Shown here: one piece after another, positions 27,214 through 35,323 of the stretch | How positions within the stretch are numbered: the first letter of the stretch is position 1 | Layout: every line of letters starts with the position of its first letter | DNA from: JBKCUK01 sp046318415 | GTDB taxonomy: Bacteria; Pseudomonadota; Alphaproteobacteria; Caedimonadales; Caedimonadaceae | NCBI GenBank assembly: GCA_046318415.1 | Contig: JBKCUK010000009.1 | Span: 127,889-191,888 of the forward strand | Direction of reading: 5' to 3' | DNA length: 64,000 bases | Notes under the pieces: generated by a model | What the model saw: only the letters and a program-made list of their open reading frames with translations | What the model was told of the DNA's origin: nothing | The model's database searches: none | Made by a program: the position numbers and the translations under genes

Positions 27214-28020
27214 ATGCGGGTAGCGGTCGCGGGATGTTTGGGTCGAATGGGGCGTTTGATTGTCCAGCAGGTGCAATCGACCCCCACCTTGCTGCTATCC
27301 GCCTGCACGGTCTCACCCAAAAGCGATTGTGTGGGTCAAGATATCGGCACCTGCTTTGGCGCCGCCTCTTGGGGTGTCATCGCCTCTACCCGTGCAGAGG
27401 ACCTGTTTCAAGACGCTGATGGCATCATCGATTTTACCACGCCTGAACTCACCGCCCAGCATCTGGAGCTGGTACAGCACCACCCTAAACCTTTGGTGAT
27501 TGGCACCACAGGCCTCACACCGGAACATCATGAGCTGTTACAACGGGCCTCTCAAGTGGCCCCCATTCTCTATGCCGCCAATTACAGTGTGGGGATCACC
27601 TTGCTGCGGCGCCTGGTGAAACAGGCCGCCCAATACCTGGGCGCAACAGATTTCGACGTTGATATTCTAGAAAAACATCACCGTTATAAGATGGATGCTC
27701 CCTCAGGCACGGCCCTGGCACTGGGCCAATCGGTAGCCGAGGGACGGAACGAGGAGTTTCAAGACCTCAAGTGTCTGGATCGCACCCGGCGGGTGGAATC
27801 CCGGTCATCTGGTGAGATTGGCTTTGCCGTGGTGCGGGCGGGGGGCATTGTGGGCGAACATGACGTCATCTTTGCATCGAGCGATGAGGTGGTCACCCTT
27901 AGCCACCAGGCCCTATCCCGGAATATTTTTGCCGTTGGCGCAGTGAGGGCGCTGTTGTGGCTACACCACAAACCACCCGGTCTTTACAGCATGGACAATG
28001 TGCTGGGCTTTGGGGATTAG
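27214..28020 (+). CDS. dapB: 4-hydroxy-tetrahydrodipicolinate reductase
   Basis: 268 residues. It performs the NAD(P)H-dependent step of the diaminopimelate/lysine pathway in the cytoplasm, so the organism keeps at least part of the path to peptidoglycan DAP. Visible motifs: VAVAGCLGRMGRLI (nucleotide binding), IDFTTPELTAQHLE, VIGTTGLT, YSVGITLLRRLV, and the catalytic signature EKHHRYKMDAPSGTAL. GAGAGG lies seven bases before the ATG. It is a single gene between two accessory units. Length and motifs are complete. Confidence 0.96.
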   Translation: MRVAVAGCLGRMGRLIVQQVQSTPTLLLSACTVSPKSDCVGQDIGTCFGAASWGVIASTRAEDLFQDADGIIDFTTPELTAQHLELVQHHPKPLVIGTTGLTPEHHELLQRASQVAPILYAANYSVGITLLRRLVKQAAQYLGATDFDVDILEKHHRYKMDAPSGTALALGQSVAEGRNEEFQDLKCLDRTRRVESRSSGEIGFAVVRAGGIVGEHDVIFASSDEVVTLSHQALSRNIFAVGAVRALLWLHHKPPGLYSMDNVLGFGD

Positions 28021-28036
28021 ATCCTCTCCCCAACAA

Positions 28037-28055
28037 GGGGGCTTGTCGCGCCCCC
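28037..28055 (+). terminator. Weak hairpin after dapB
   Basis: GGGGGC and GCCCCC form a perfect six-pair stem around seven bases, 17 bases after the stop. There is no U tract after it, so termination is doubtful. Confidence 0.35.
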
Positions 28056-28163
28056 TCCCGCCCCACTGCACTATCGGCAAAAACAACTCGAATAAATTTG
28101 ACAAATAAGCTTTGTGTCGTTAGGTCTGGAGCGGTGCCCTGTTAACAACCAATAGGATCTTCC

Positions 28164-29045
28164 ATGATGCGCGCGATTTTATCTCTCAGCATGCTGACTT
28201 TTTTGGCTTTTAGCCCCTCTCACCTAATGGCCTCGCAAATGGAAGAAGACAATAACGCTCAAGGGCAACATCCAGCACCTGCGGCTTTGCAATTGACTGA
28301 CTTACCCGATGAGATCTTGATCAATATTGCCCAAAAGGTCTCTTTGCAAGATCAACAAGCCATGGTCTGCACCAACCATTTCCTCCATAACCTGATTCCC
28401 AATTTCATCCAGTTACCAGGCTATCAGCTGAAGCTCACACATCTACCGACGGAAATGATTGTGGCGATTACGGAATTATTACCTGAGCGCGACCGAAACG
28501 CTCTCATGGTCAGCAGCAAATTTTCAAAACGCCTCGTGGAAAATTATATCGAAATTCCGTATTACTCTCGCCAAGTATTTCAAATTTTTGATGTGTACCA
28601 GTATCGTCAATTTTGCAAATTTTTGAACAAAGTAAAGAAATATAATATCCGCGCCTACTTTGCTATAGATGAAGGGTCTAGAAAACCTGTCACTCCAGCC
28701 GAGAAAACTAGATTGAGTAGGATGCGTTCTGAGCTTAAGCACTATGAGGAGAATGAGGCGCGATTCGCAAGAGATACCCTTTTCAAACCATCTTTTATCT
28801 TAGATGAGATATCTTATGACGGGATTTTTAAGACAAGAGCGCAAGAATTGATAAATAGTTCCCAACTTTTTCTGGACCCTTTACCTCAATTGATTTTACG
28901 CCCATTTGCCCAACTCAACGACCAGCTTCCAGCAGTAGAACTTCCTGAACTTCCAGCAAAGATTGAGGCTCCACTACCCAAATTGGAATTGAATCTTGAG
29001 GCATTCATTATTCCCGAGGTGCAGGAAAAACCCGAAGGGCAATAG
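28164..29045 (+). CDS. Exported protein with two F-box-like motifs
   Basis: 293 residues. Signal peptide: MMRAILSLSMLTFLAFSPSH, cleavage near LMAS. It is followed by two F-box-like segments in series: ~45-80 (LTDLPDEILINIAQKVSLQ, then FLHNLI) and ~92-125 (LTHLPTEMIVAITELLPE, then SSKFSKRLVENYI). The middle is helical and charged, and the last ~60 residues are rich in Pro-Glu-Leu. AGGATCT precedes the ATG, the same leader as in the related gene at 29406. A single F-box is the rule in eukaryotic adaptors, so a doubled motif is unusual. A Skp1/SCF link is inferred from the motif alone; no catalytic domain is present. Confidence 0.8.
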   Translation: MMRAILSLSMLTFLAFSPSHLMASQMEEDNNAQGQHPAPAALQLTDLPDEILINIAQKVSLQDQQAMVCTNHFLHNLIPNFIQLPGYQLKLTHLPTEMIVAITELLPERDRNALMVSSKFSKRLVENYIEIPYYSRQVFQIFDVYQYRQFCKFLNKVKKYNIRAYFAIDEGSRKPVTPAEKTRLSRMRSELKHYEENEARFARDTLFKPSFILDEISYDGIFKTRAQELINSSQLFLDPLPQLILRPFAQLNDQLPAVELPELPAKIEAPLPKLELNLEAFIIPEVQEKPEGQ

Positions 29046-29109
29046 ACTTTGCATGACCAAGGTTAACCTTCTGCGTTTTACTCTGCCCTCTCAAATCATC
29101 ATAAACCAG

Positions 29110-29140
29110 CCTGGATCCCCGCCTTCGCGGGGATGACAGG
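29110..29140. repeat. Palindromic repeat, type 1
   Basis: CCTGGATCCCCGCCTTCGCGGGGATGACAGG; the core CCCCGC-CTTC-GCGGGG (nearly the 19431 copy) gives a stable hairpin. It lies between the two F-box genes. Confidence 0.8.
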
Positions 29141-29149
29141 GAACAAACA

Positions 29150-29190
29150 GCCTGGATCGCCACGCTCGGTTCCCTCGCTCGCGATGACGG
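29150..29190. repeat. Palindromic repeat, type 2
   Basis: GCCTGGATCGCCACGCTCGG followed by CTCGCTCGCGATGACGG matches the unit at 19492. It follows a type 1 copy by about ten bases, as in the 19.4 kb pair. Confidence 0.72.
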
Positions 29191-29326
29191 TGGTGTTCAC
29201 CGTGCGTCACCCGCGAGGAGGATGCGAAAATAGCAAAAAAGAGGCGACTCTGAAAAAATCATTGAGGAAGGCAATTAAAGGTGAGAGAAAATACGCCAGG
29301 CGTTTGAATGACCCAAACACATGGAT

Positions 29327-29352
29327 GTCATCCCCGCGCAGGCGGGGATCCA
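29327..29352. repeat. Palindromic repeat, type 1, inverted
   Basis: GTCATCCCCGCGCAGGCGGGGATCCA is the reverse complement orientation of the 29110 copy. The stem is CATCCCCGC-GCAG-GCGGGGATC-like. The inverted pair brackets the leader of the next F-box gene. Confidence 0.75.
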
Positions 29353-29405
29353 TTCATGACCAGCCTAGTATAAAACTGTTAGAAAAAAGAACAGGATCTT
29401 TCATC

Positions 29406-30026
29406 ATGAACCCTCTGTTTTCCCTCAGGTTACTTACCTGTGCCTTGTTTTGCACATCTCCCCTCCTGGCCTCACCCGTGGAGGAGGAACCCCATTCCCC
29501 TCAGACTCAAGTAGCACCCCCGGCAATTTCCCAGCAAGCCATCGGATTCGAAGACCTCCCCCAAGAGATACAGCGCCATATCGCCCAAAACTTAACCATG
29601 AGAGAACAGCAGATCCTTATGGAATGCAGTAAATCCATAAAAAAAATGATTGAAAAGACCTTTGAAGGCCCTTATTACGAGAAGGAAGTCAGAAAAATTC
29701 AGAAATTTCCGCCTTCTCGATATCCGGAATTCCAACTTTTCATGCGTAAGGCAGAGAAATATCGCTTGTTTATCAGCGTGGTTATTCCTGGATATGCTAC
29801 AAGTAAAAAAGAAGAATTAGATAAACTTTTATCACTAAAAATAACGGAAGATGAAATAAATACAAGCAGAATAATGCTTGATCAAGCCATCGACTATCAG
29901 AGAAAGTACTTAGGTCAATTCAAGAAAAAGTCTGGACTTTATGAAAACACCACCGGGTTGATGGTACTTTTAGAGGTCGGCCATAACCAATCGAGAACAT
30001 TTCTCACACCCTATTATTGCCCTTAA
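29406..30026 (+). CDS. Exported F-box-like protein
   Basis: 206 residues from the ATG at 29406, with AGGATC nine bases before it. The open frame reaches back to 29133 through three palindromic repeats, so that extension is rejected. Signal peptide: MNPLFSLRLLTCALFCTSPL, cleavage near LAS. The F-box-like segment at ~49-85 reads FEDLPQEIQRHIAQNLTMRE and then CSKSIKKMI. The remainder is helical and charged. The leader and the N-terminal third resemble the gene at 28164, with which it forms a tandem pair. Its start is separated from the neighbour by mobile-type repeats. Function inferred only. Confidence 0.78.
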   Translation: MNPLFSLRLLTCALFCTSPLLASPVEEEPHSPQTQVAPPAISQQAIGFEDLPQEIQRHIAQNLTMREQQILMECSKSIKKMIEKTFEGPYYEKEVRKIQKFPPSRYPEFQLFMRKAEKYRLFISVVIPGYATSKKEELDKLLSLKITEDEINTSRIMLDQAIDYQRKYLGQFKKKSGLYENTTGLMVLLEVGHNQSRTFLTPYYCP

Positions 30027-30117
30027 GCTTGTGTGCTCCCCATTCACTTTGCGCAAAATCTAAACCGAGAGGAAGACATGGATAAGGAACTTACACAAGA
30101 AAGAACCATAAAATAGC

Positions 30118-30708
30118 TTAATCCAGCGGTAAATGAAGTCCCGCTTCACTCAAGACCGCATCCAAAGGCACATCATGGGGGGCAACGGGCAGCTGGGCTG
30201 TGCGTTGCACCCCATAGGCGATACCCAAGGTGAGCGGTCGCGGTGGCCCCAGGGCAGCCAGGGCCCGATCGTAATAGCCTTTGCCGCGGCCGAGGCGATG
30301 ACCATGGTCATCAAAGGCGACCAGGGGCACAAAGATCAAACTAGGCTGCGCTGGCGGCAGATCCCATGTCGGTTGCAGCAGGTTGAAGGGCCCGGGCTGT
30401 AATTGGTTAAGATCATGGATCGCGACAAAACGCATCTCGGCCCCGCTAACACGCGGGAAGGCCAACGGACGACCTCCAGCAAGCACCTCTTGTAAAACAG
30501 ACTGAATTTGCGGCTCATCGTCGCGCGGCCAGAAGGCGGCGATTAGGCCTTTGTGGGCAGCAACCAGATCGCGAAGTAGCATATTGATTTTCTGATCCGC
30601 TGCAAACCGATCTGGGCCTGAGAGAAACTGCTTAAGCCGGCGCGCCATGCGCTGGCGCAAGTTCTGTTTTTGTTCGGCTGTGCTTAAGTTTTCAAAAGGT
30701 GGAGCCAT
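30118..30708 (-). CDS. fau: 5-formyltetrahydrofolate cyclo-ligase
   Basis: 196 residues. It converts 5-formyl-THF to 5,10-methenyl-THF with ATP, and fits the family in length and in motifs: AFWPRDDEPQIQSVL, LAFPRV, LIFVPLVAFDDHGHRLGRGKGYYDRAL (the catalytic-type glycine/lysine/tyrosine signature). In many proteobacteria this gene (ygfA) follows the 6S RNA gene, as it does here. The ATG at 30708 has no Shine-Dalgarno sequence and lies inside the 3' strand of the 6S closing stem, so translation must need processing or breathing of that stem, or the true start is downstream. Confidence 0.93.
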   Translation of the reverse strand: MAPPFENLSTAEQKQNLRQRMARRLKQFLSGPDRFAADQKINMLLRDLVAAHKGLIAAFWPRDDEPQIQSVLQEVLAGGRPLAFPRVSGAEMRFVAIHDLNQLQPGPFNLLQPTWDLPPAQPSLIFVPLVAFDDHGHRLGRGKGYYDRALAALGPPRPLTLGIAYGVQRTAQLPVAPHDVPLDAVLSEAGLHLPLD

Positions 30709-30857
30709 CGTAACCGTTGGTTCAAAGCATCCTCACGCGGCCCGCTATAAGCAGGTGGGTGCCATGTGTTGCATTCCACAGAATACACAGGGACGGCTCC
30801 CTAAAGGAATCATTATCGGCCCCAGGGAAGTTCACCTGACGTGGAACGACAGCCCCT
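30701..30857 (-). ncRNA. ssrS: 6S RNA
   Basis: Regulator that binds the sigma-70 RNA polymerase holoenzyme as an open-promoter mimic. The transcript begins near 30857 with AGGGGCTGTCGT and contains the conserved CCTGGGGCCGATAATG and CCTTTAGGGAGCC. It ends with TTTGAACCAACGGTTAC and ACGATGGCTCC, the same order as in E. coli 6S. The first and last 11 bases (30846-30856 and 30701-30711) pair along their whole length with three G-U pairs, forming the closing stem. The location directly before fau/ygfA is the classic ssrS-ygfA context. The ends are estimated from the stem and promoter. Confidence 0.85.
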
Positions 30858-30863
30858 AGTTTT

Positions 30864-30892
30864 AGGTTACTGTGTCAGGCCTTGATTTGCAA
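30864..30892 (-). promoter_or_regulatory. Promoter of the 6S RNA gene
   Basis: On the minus strand TTGCAA (30887-30892) and TAACCT (30864-30869) are 17 bases apart. The -10 box lies six to seven bases before the proposed 5' end of 6S RNA at 30856-30857. Confidence 0.68.
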
Positions 30893-30913
30893 GAAAACTT
30901 CGCATCCACCGCT

Positions 30914-32455
30914 TTATGCTGAAGACCTCAGTAATTGGCGAAGGCCCCGAAATCCGAACAGGACGCAGAGAACCGTCACCCCAACCCCAAGGACCATCGT
31001 GCTGTGAAGGCCTTGCGACTGGGCGTCCTTCAACACGAAAAGTCCAGCTGCATAGGCCTCGCCCAACTGCTGCTGCAAAGCTGCTAGGTCGGTACGCGCA
31101 GCCGCCGCTACATGCAACAGGTATTGCTTGGCAGGTTCACTGAGGCCTGAAGACGCTTGAATAAACCGCTGGGCCACATACGTCCCCACGCTTGAGGACA
31201 AGACAATCCCAAAGGTGTTGCCCAGCAGGCCGGACATGGTGAAAAAGCCCGCACCCGTATTCATGATCTCGGCTGGAAGGGTCCGTAACATCCCTGCATT
31301 GATGGCCGTAAACGTCAAGCCAAGGCCAAGTCCACCCAAGGCAAGGGGAGCGAGCGCCCACAGGAACGGGGTGTTGGCTGAGATGGCAAGAAAAGAGACC
31401 ATGCAGAGTCCAATGAGCCCAATGCCAGTGAGAGTTGGGTAAAGGGGCCCAACCCGGTTAATCCAGCTGCCAGAGACAAAGCTAATGAGGCCTTGGGCCC
31501 CGGTGAGGCAAAGGAAAGCGTAGCCCACCGTTTGCACCGGCAGCATCAGAGTATTTTGCAAAAAGAGATTGCCCATCATCATAATGACGCAAAAGAAGTA
31601 CGACACAGCGAAATTGATCAACATGTAGAACATATAGGGATGAAGACTAAAAAGAGCGCGCGGCAGAATGGGCACGTCTTCCCTGGCATCCAAAAAGGCG
31701 AACAGCCCCAGTAAGGCAAGAGCGAGACTCATGCCAAGCCACAGGCGCATATCCGTCAATCCCCATATTTCAAGATGGTTCAAGGCGGCCATCAGCAGCA
31801 CCAGGCCGCAGGAAAGTAGGGCAATGTTGAGTGTATTGAGCTGTCTCAAACTCTGGCGCGGCCTATCTTGAGGCGCCCAGATGGCTAACGCTGCAATGGC
31901 GCCCAGACCCAGGGGTAAATTGATATAAAAAATCCAGCGCCATGAAAAATACTCAAGGATCAGGCCACCCAGCGTCGGACCAACGCTAAGGCCAATGGCT
32001 GAAGCTGCACCAAAGCAGGCCATCGCAGTTCCTTGTCGCTGTTGGGGAAACAGGGCTGTGATCAAAACATAGACCGCTGGCGAAAAGAAAGCCCCACCCA
32101 GCCCCTGGATCACACGGCCTGCAATAAGCTCAGCAAGGGTGGATCCAGCCCCTGCCAGGACAGATCCAAAGATAAATAGGACCACGCCCAAAAGCAGGAT
32201 ACGCTTGGTCCCCAGCAAGTCACCTAAACGGCCTCCAGGAATCACAAGGGCTCCCCATACCAGGGAATAGATGCTCAACAGCCACTGCAGATCATTCAGT
32301 TCCACATCGATGTTTTCTGCAATGCGCGGCAGCGCCAAATTGACCACCGTAAAGTCAACGCACAAGAGGAAAACCAACACACACAGTGTTGCCAGCAGCA
32401 ACCAGCTGGTGATCGGTAAAGAAGTGGTGGAAGAGTGTGCAGGCGTCATGATCAT
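30914..32455 (-). CDS. MFS multidrug exporter, DHA2 (EmrB/QacA) family
   Basis: 513 residues and about 14 membrane helices, the size and topology of the DHA2 family. Family motifs: DFTVVNLALPRIAENI (helix 1), GGRLGDLLGTKRILLLG (motif A), RVIQGLGGAFFSPA (motif B), SVGPTLGGLI and WRWIFYINLPLG. It uses the proton gradient to export hydrophobic or cationic drugs in known members; the substrate here is unknown. There is no membrane-fusion partner gene, unlike emrAB operons, so it probably works alone in the inner membrane. It stands alone between the 6S gene and znuB. Confidence 0.93.
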   Translation of the reverse strand: MIMTPAHSSTTSLPITSWLLLATLCVLVFLLCVDFTVVNLALPRIAENIDVELNDLQWLLSIYSLVWGALVIPGGRLGDLLGTKRILLLGVVLFIFGSVLAGAGSTLAELIAGRVIQGLGGAFFSPAVYVLITALFPQQRQGTAMACFGAASAIGLSVGPTLGGLILEYFSWRWIFYINLPLGLGAIAALAIWAPQDRPRQSLRQLNTLNIALLSCGLVLLMAALNHLEIWGLTDMRLWLGMSLALALLGLFAFLDAREDVPILPRALFSLHPYMFYMLINFAVSYFFCVIMMMGNLFLQNTLMLPVQTVGYAFLCLTGAQGLISFVSGSWINRVGPLYPTLTGIGLIGLCMVSFLAISANTPFLWALAPLALGGLGLGLTFTAINAGMLRTLPAEIMNTGAGFFTMSGLLGNTFGIVLSSSVGTYVAQRFIQASSGLSEPAKQYLLHVAAAARTDLAALQQQLGEAYAAGLFVLKDAQSQGLHSTMVLGVGVTVLCVLFGFRGLRQLLRSSA

Positions 32456-32552
32456 TTTCTTTATGTAAGGTTCTTGAAGTTTACGACAACGATGGACCAG
32501 CGTGAAGCCGAAACCCTCACGGGGGCAGCAAGAAAGAGCACCATGGATTCGA

Positions 32553-33350
32553 TTAAAAAACCTTGTTGTGGCGGAAAACTTGGGCCATCACCAACCCGAA
32601 AAGACCGGTGATGACGATCATGGGCGCCACCGGCTGGTCCAGGTAAAAAGCTAAGACAAGCCCCAGTTGGCCGAAGACAAACCCAAAGAGAATGGCATAT
32701 TGCACCATTTGACCTGGTGCTCGAGCGAAAAGCCGGGCCGTTGCAGCAGGAATCAACAAAAGTGCTGATAAAAGCAAAGCGCCAACGAGTTTTAACAATA
32801 AGGCCACAACAACCGCCAGGCAGAGGCTAAAAAGGATGCGGATGCGCACCACGGGGATACCATCAAGACGGGCCAGACTCTCGGACGCTGTAATGGCAAG
32901 AAGCGGTTGCCACAAAAAAAGCCGTACGCCAAGAATCACCAGTGCCCCGCCGGCAAGACCTGCCAGATCCGCGCCATCCACACTTAAAAGATCTCCAAAA
33001 AGAAAGCCCATCGGACTCATTCCCGCAGGACGCCGCCAGTTGATCGCAAGAAGGCCCAAAGCCAAAGCACCTTGGGCAATGAGGGCCAATACCGCATCGC
33101 GACTTAAGTAGCGCGCCGAGCGACGGGTAAAAATCAGTAAAACCCCTACCCCCATGGCAACGGCAGTCATACCCATTACCTGGGGAAGCTGAAAACTTGC
33201 TGCTAGCGCCACGCCTAAAAGACTGGCATGGGCCAGGGTGTCGGAGAGAAAACTCTGCCGCTGCCACAAAATAAGGCTTCCCAGTGGCGCTGCAAGGACC
33301 GCCATCATCGCCACAGCCAAGGCTGGAATCACATATAATTCATGAAACAT
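32553..33350 (-). CDS. znuB: Zinc/manganese ABC transporter permease
   Basis: 265 residues from the ATG at 33350, which overlaps the end of the ATPase gene by 11 bases; the frame is open further upstream inside that gene. About eight membrane helices of the ZnuB/MntB class, with LAAPLGSLILWQRQSFLSDTLAHASLLGVAL near the start. That sequence (conserved Gln-Arg...SLSDTLAHASL) and VKLVGALLLSALLLIPAATARL (GALLLSALLLIPAATA) are family signatures. It forms an importer with the ATPase gene at 33340, but no substrate-binding protein (znuA) is near, so that component must be elsewhere or the substrate is uncertain. Confidence 0.9.
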   Translation of the reverse strand: MFHELYVIPALAVAMMAVLAAPLGSLILWQRQSFLSDTLAHASLLGVALAASFQLPQVMGMTAVAMGVGVLLIFTRRSARYLSRDAVLALIAQGALALGLLAINWRRPAGMSPMGFLFGDLLSVDGADLAGLAGGALVILGVRLFLWQPLLAITASESLARLDGIPVVRIRILFSLCLAVVVALLLKLVGALLLSALLLIPAATARLFARAPGQMVQYAILFGFVFGQLGLVLAFYLDQPVAPMIVITGLFGLVMAQVFRHNKVF

Positions 33351-34119
33351 GGCAGGTTTCCCCATGGGTGTGGGGTTCGTCATGGGCATGATCGTGGCTG
33401 TGGGTGTAGGGCGCCACCATCTGGGCCTCCGCCTCACCAAAAAGCTGCTGATAGGCTTCATGGGTGCGGACCTGCTGAGGGCGGCCAGCACAGCAAATGT
33501 GATGGTTAAGACAAATCACATGGTCCGATGCGGCATGGACGAAGTGCAAATCGTGGGAGACCAACACCACCGCGGCATTGAGGCGCTGACGTGTTGCGCT
33601 TAACAGCCGATAAAAATGAGCCTGCGCCATCACATCCAGTGCCTGGGTGGGTTCATCCAAGACTAAGACGTGGGGATCATTCAATAGGGCCCGCGCCAAT
33701 AAAACCCGCTGCAACTCGCCCCCTGACAGCACATGCATGGAACGCTCAGACAGGTGCTGTGCGCCCACCTCAGCCAACACCTCCTCGACCGCGCGTCGAC
33801 GCTTGGCTAAGCTCAGGAAGGCATGAACACTTAAGGGAAGCGATCGATCAAGGCTGAGGCGCTGGGGCATAAAGCCATAGCGCAAACCATCTTTTCTGCG
33901 AATGTCGCCTCCCGAGGGATCCTCCAGCCCCAACAACAGGGCCAGCAAACTGCTTTTACCTGCCCCATTGGGACCGATGATGGTTAAGATCTGGCCTTCA
34001 TGAATCGTCAGGGTAATGCCGTGCAAGATGGTCCTTTTGTCATGCACCAAGCTGACATCACAAGCCTCGATCAGAATATCGCCCTTCTCCTCACCCGGGG
34101 CACGCGCTGTAAACGTCAC
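33340..34119 (-). CDS. znuC: Zinc/manganese ABC transporter ATP-binding protein with His-rich tail
   Basis: 259 residues from a GTG at 34119, which overlaps the upstream stop as GTGA and follows GGAGG at five bases; the open frame upstream lies inside the wecA-like gene. ABC ATPase motifs: Walker A GPNGAGKSS, signature LSGGELQRVLLARAL, Walker B VLVLDEPTQALD and the switch His in VVLVSHDLHFV. The last ~25 residues are histidine-rich (YTHSHDHAHDEPHTH), a likely metal-binding tail that fits a zinc or similar transition-metal importer. With the permease it forms a two-gene unit; znuA is absent here. Confidence 0.93.
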   Translation of the reverse strand: MTFTARAPGEEKGDILIEACDVSLVHDKRTILHGITLTIHEGQILTIIGPNGAGKSSLLALLLGLEDPSGGDIRRKDGLRYGFMPQRLSLDRSLPLSVHAFLSLAKRRRAVEEVLAEVGAQHLSERSMHVLSGGELQRVLLARALLNDPHVLVLDEPTQALDVMAQAHFYRLLSATRQRLNAAVVLVSHDLHFVHAASDHVICLNHHICCAGRPQQVRTHEAYQQLFGEAEAQMVAPYTHSHDHAHDEPHTHGETCHVS

Positions 34120-35156
34120 TCTGCCTCCCCAAGACGCGCAAACCGGCGATGAACCCAAACAGCATAGACCGTACCCAACAGGATAAAGCCACCTAAGACG
34201 GTCAAGTGTGCCTCGGCAGACGCCCCTTCTAACAGGACAACGCACACACCCTGCAACAGGGTGCACAGCACATAAAGACCCGTCACACCTGCATGGGAAA
34301 GGCCTGATCGCTGTAACAACTGGAACAAGTGTTCACGGTGGGCTTTAAAGAGGTTTTCACCCCGCGCCAGGCGTCGAAGCAAGGTCAGCCCCGTATCAAA
34401 CAGATGGCAGAAAAACAGGATCGGAATCGCCCACAAGGATAAGTTGCCCCATTCATGGGCAAGGAGTGCAAAAATCGCCAACAGCAAACCAATAAACTGG
34501 CTGCCCACGTCGCCCAGAAAGATCCGTGCTTGGGGATAATTCAGCGGTATGAAGCCAACAAGGGCTGCCGCAAGGCCAGCTGCCAGAATCGCGAGCGGCG
34601 GCGCAGGTTGCCATGAGACAACGGCCAGCGTTGCAGCAATAATAACTGCCGTAATCCCGGCAAGACCGTTCATCCCATCCATGAAATTGTAGGCGTTTGT
34701 GTAGCCCACCAACCAAAACAGGCTTAAGACTACACCACTGACCCCCAGATAGACCTCGCCCTCAATGGGTAGACTGACCCTGGTGATGGAAATGCCACCT
34801 TCTATGACCATGGCAGCAGCCAACACCTGCACGATCAGCCGGGTCCTTGCCGCCAAGCCACGCACATCATCAATGGCGCCTGTAAAGGCGTTTAACAACA
34901 AAGCTAGACCGGCTAAAATAAGGGTATCCGCAGCTGCACCCGCAAGACCTCGCCAGGCAATGACAAAAAAACAAAATGCAAAAAAAGCGATAACAATGCC
35001 GGCACCTGCACCTCGCGGCGTCGGGACACTGTGAGATGAACGATCGGAGGGGATATCTTCAATGTTATACGCAATCATGGCGCGACCCAAAAGATTCGCC
35101 AGCAGCGCTGTCGCCAAAAGCGTTGGTCCCCAAAACTTTAAGTCTGCAGAAATCAC
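34116..35156 (-). CDS. WecA/MraY-type polyprenyl-phosphate sugar-1-phosphate transferase
   Basis: 346 residues, about ten membrane helices, from a GTG start. It belongs to the PNPT superfamily that puts a sugar-1-phosphate on undecaprenyl phosphate. Visible motifs: DRSSHSVPTPRGAG, the catalytic-type DDVRGL, YNFMDGMNGLAG, ARIFLGDVGSQFIG and, near the C-terminus, HREHLFQLLQRSG. The HREHLFQ motif and lack of the MraY PMXGG motif favour the WecA/glycosyltransferase-family-4 branch that starts O-antigen or other surface-polysaccharide synthesis, not peptidoglycan. It is coupled to znuC by a GTGA overlap. A WecA-type role is likely, but the sugar cannot be read. Confidence 0.9.
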   Translation of the reverse strand: MISADLKFWGPTLLATALLANLLGRAMIAYNIEDIPSDRSSHSVPTPRGAGAGIVIAFFAFCFFVIAWRGLAGAAADTLILAGLALLLNAFTGAIDDVRGLAARTRLIVQVLAAAMVIEGGISITRVSLPIEGEVYLGVSGVVLSLFWLVGYTNAYNFMDGMNGLAGITAVIIAATLAVVSWQPAPPLAILAAGLAAALVGFIPLNYPQARIFLGDVGSQFIGLLLAIFALLAHEWGNLSLWAIPILFFCHLFDTGLTLLRRLARGENLFKAHREHLFQLLQRSGLSHAGVTGLYVLCTLLQGVCVVLLEGASAEAHLTVLGGFILLGTVYAVWVHRRFARLGEAE

Positions 35157-35173
35157 ATTTGATCCCGTGGTGA

Positions 35174-35247
35174 TGGCTGGGAGACCTGGATTCGAACCAG
35201 GACTACTCGGTCCAGAGCCGAGGGTTCTACCGTTAAACTATCTCCCA
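35174..35247 (-). tRNA. tRNA-Gln (anticodon CTG)
   Basis: 74 bases including an encoded CCA. The acceptor stem TGGGAGA/TCTCCCA opens with the U-A pair usual for glutamine tRNAs. The anticodon arm is CTCGG-CTCTGGA-CCGAG, giving anticodon CTG for CAG codons, and the T arm is TCCTGGTTCGAATCCAGG. All arms pair. It lies 17 bases before the start of the WecA-like gene on the same strand. Confidence 0.95.
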
Positions 35248-35323
35248 TCAGGGCATTTTCATAGTCCCACTCTATAGCAATGTCTTCGCCAAACGTCCAG
35301 CCTGAAATTCATTTCTGAAGGCA

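Noticed and set aside
19433..29350. A CRISPR array from the repeated GGATCCCCGC units
   Set aside because: The units are few, in both orientations, separated by kilobases or irregular gaps and have no equal-length spacers; no cas gene is present.
29133..29405. N-terminal extension of the F-box gene at 29406
   Set aside because: The extension translates three palindromic repeats; the signal peptide and ribosome binding site place the start at 29406.
33351..33491. N-terminal extension of znuB
   Set aside because: It overlaps the His-rich end of znuC in another frame; ZnuB families start near MFHELYVIPALA.
34120..34266. N-terminal extension of znuC
   Set aside because: It lies inside the wecA-like gene; the GTG at 34119 has GGAGG at ideal spacing and a GTGA overlap.
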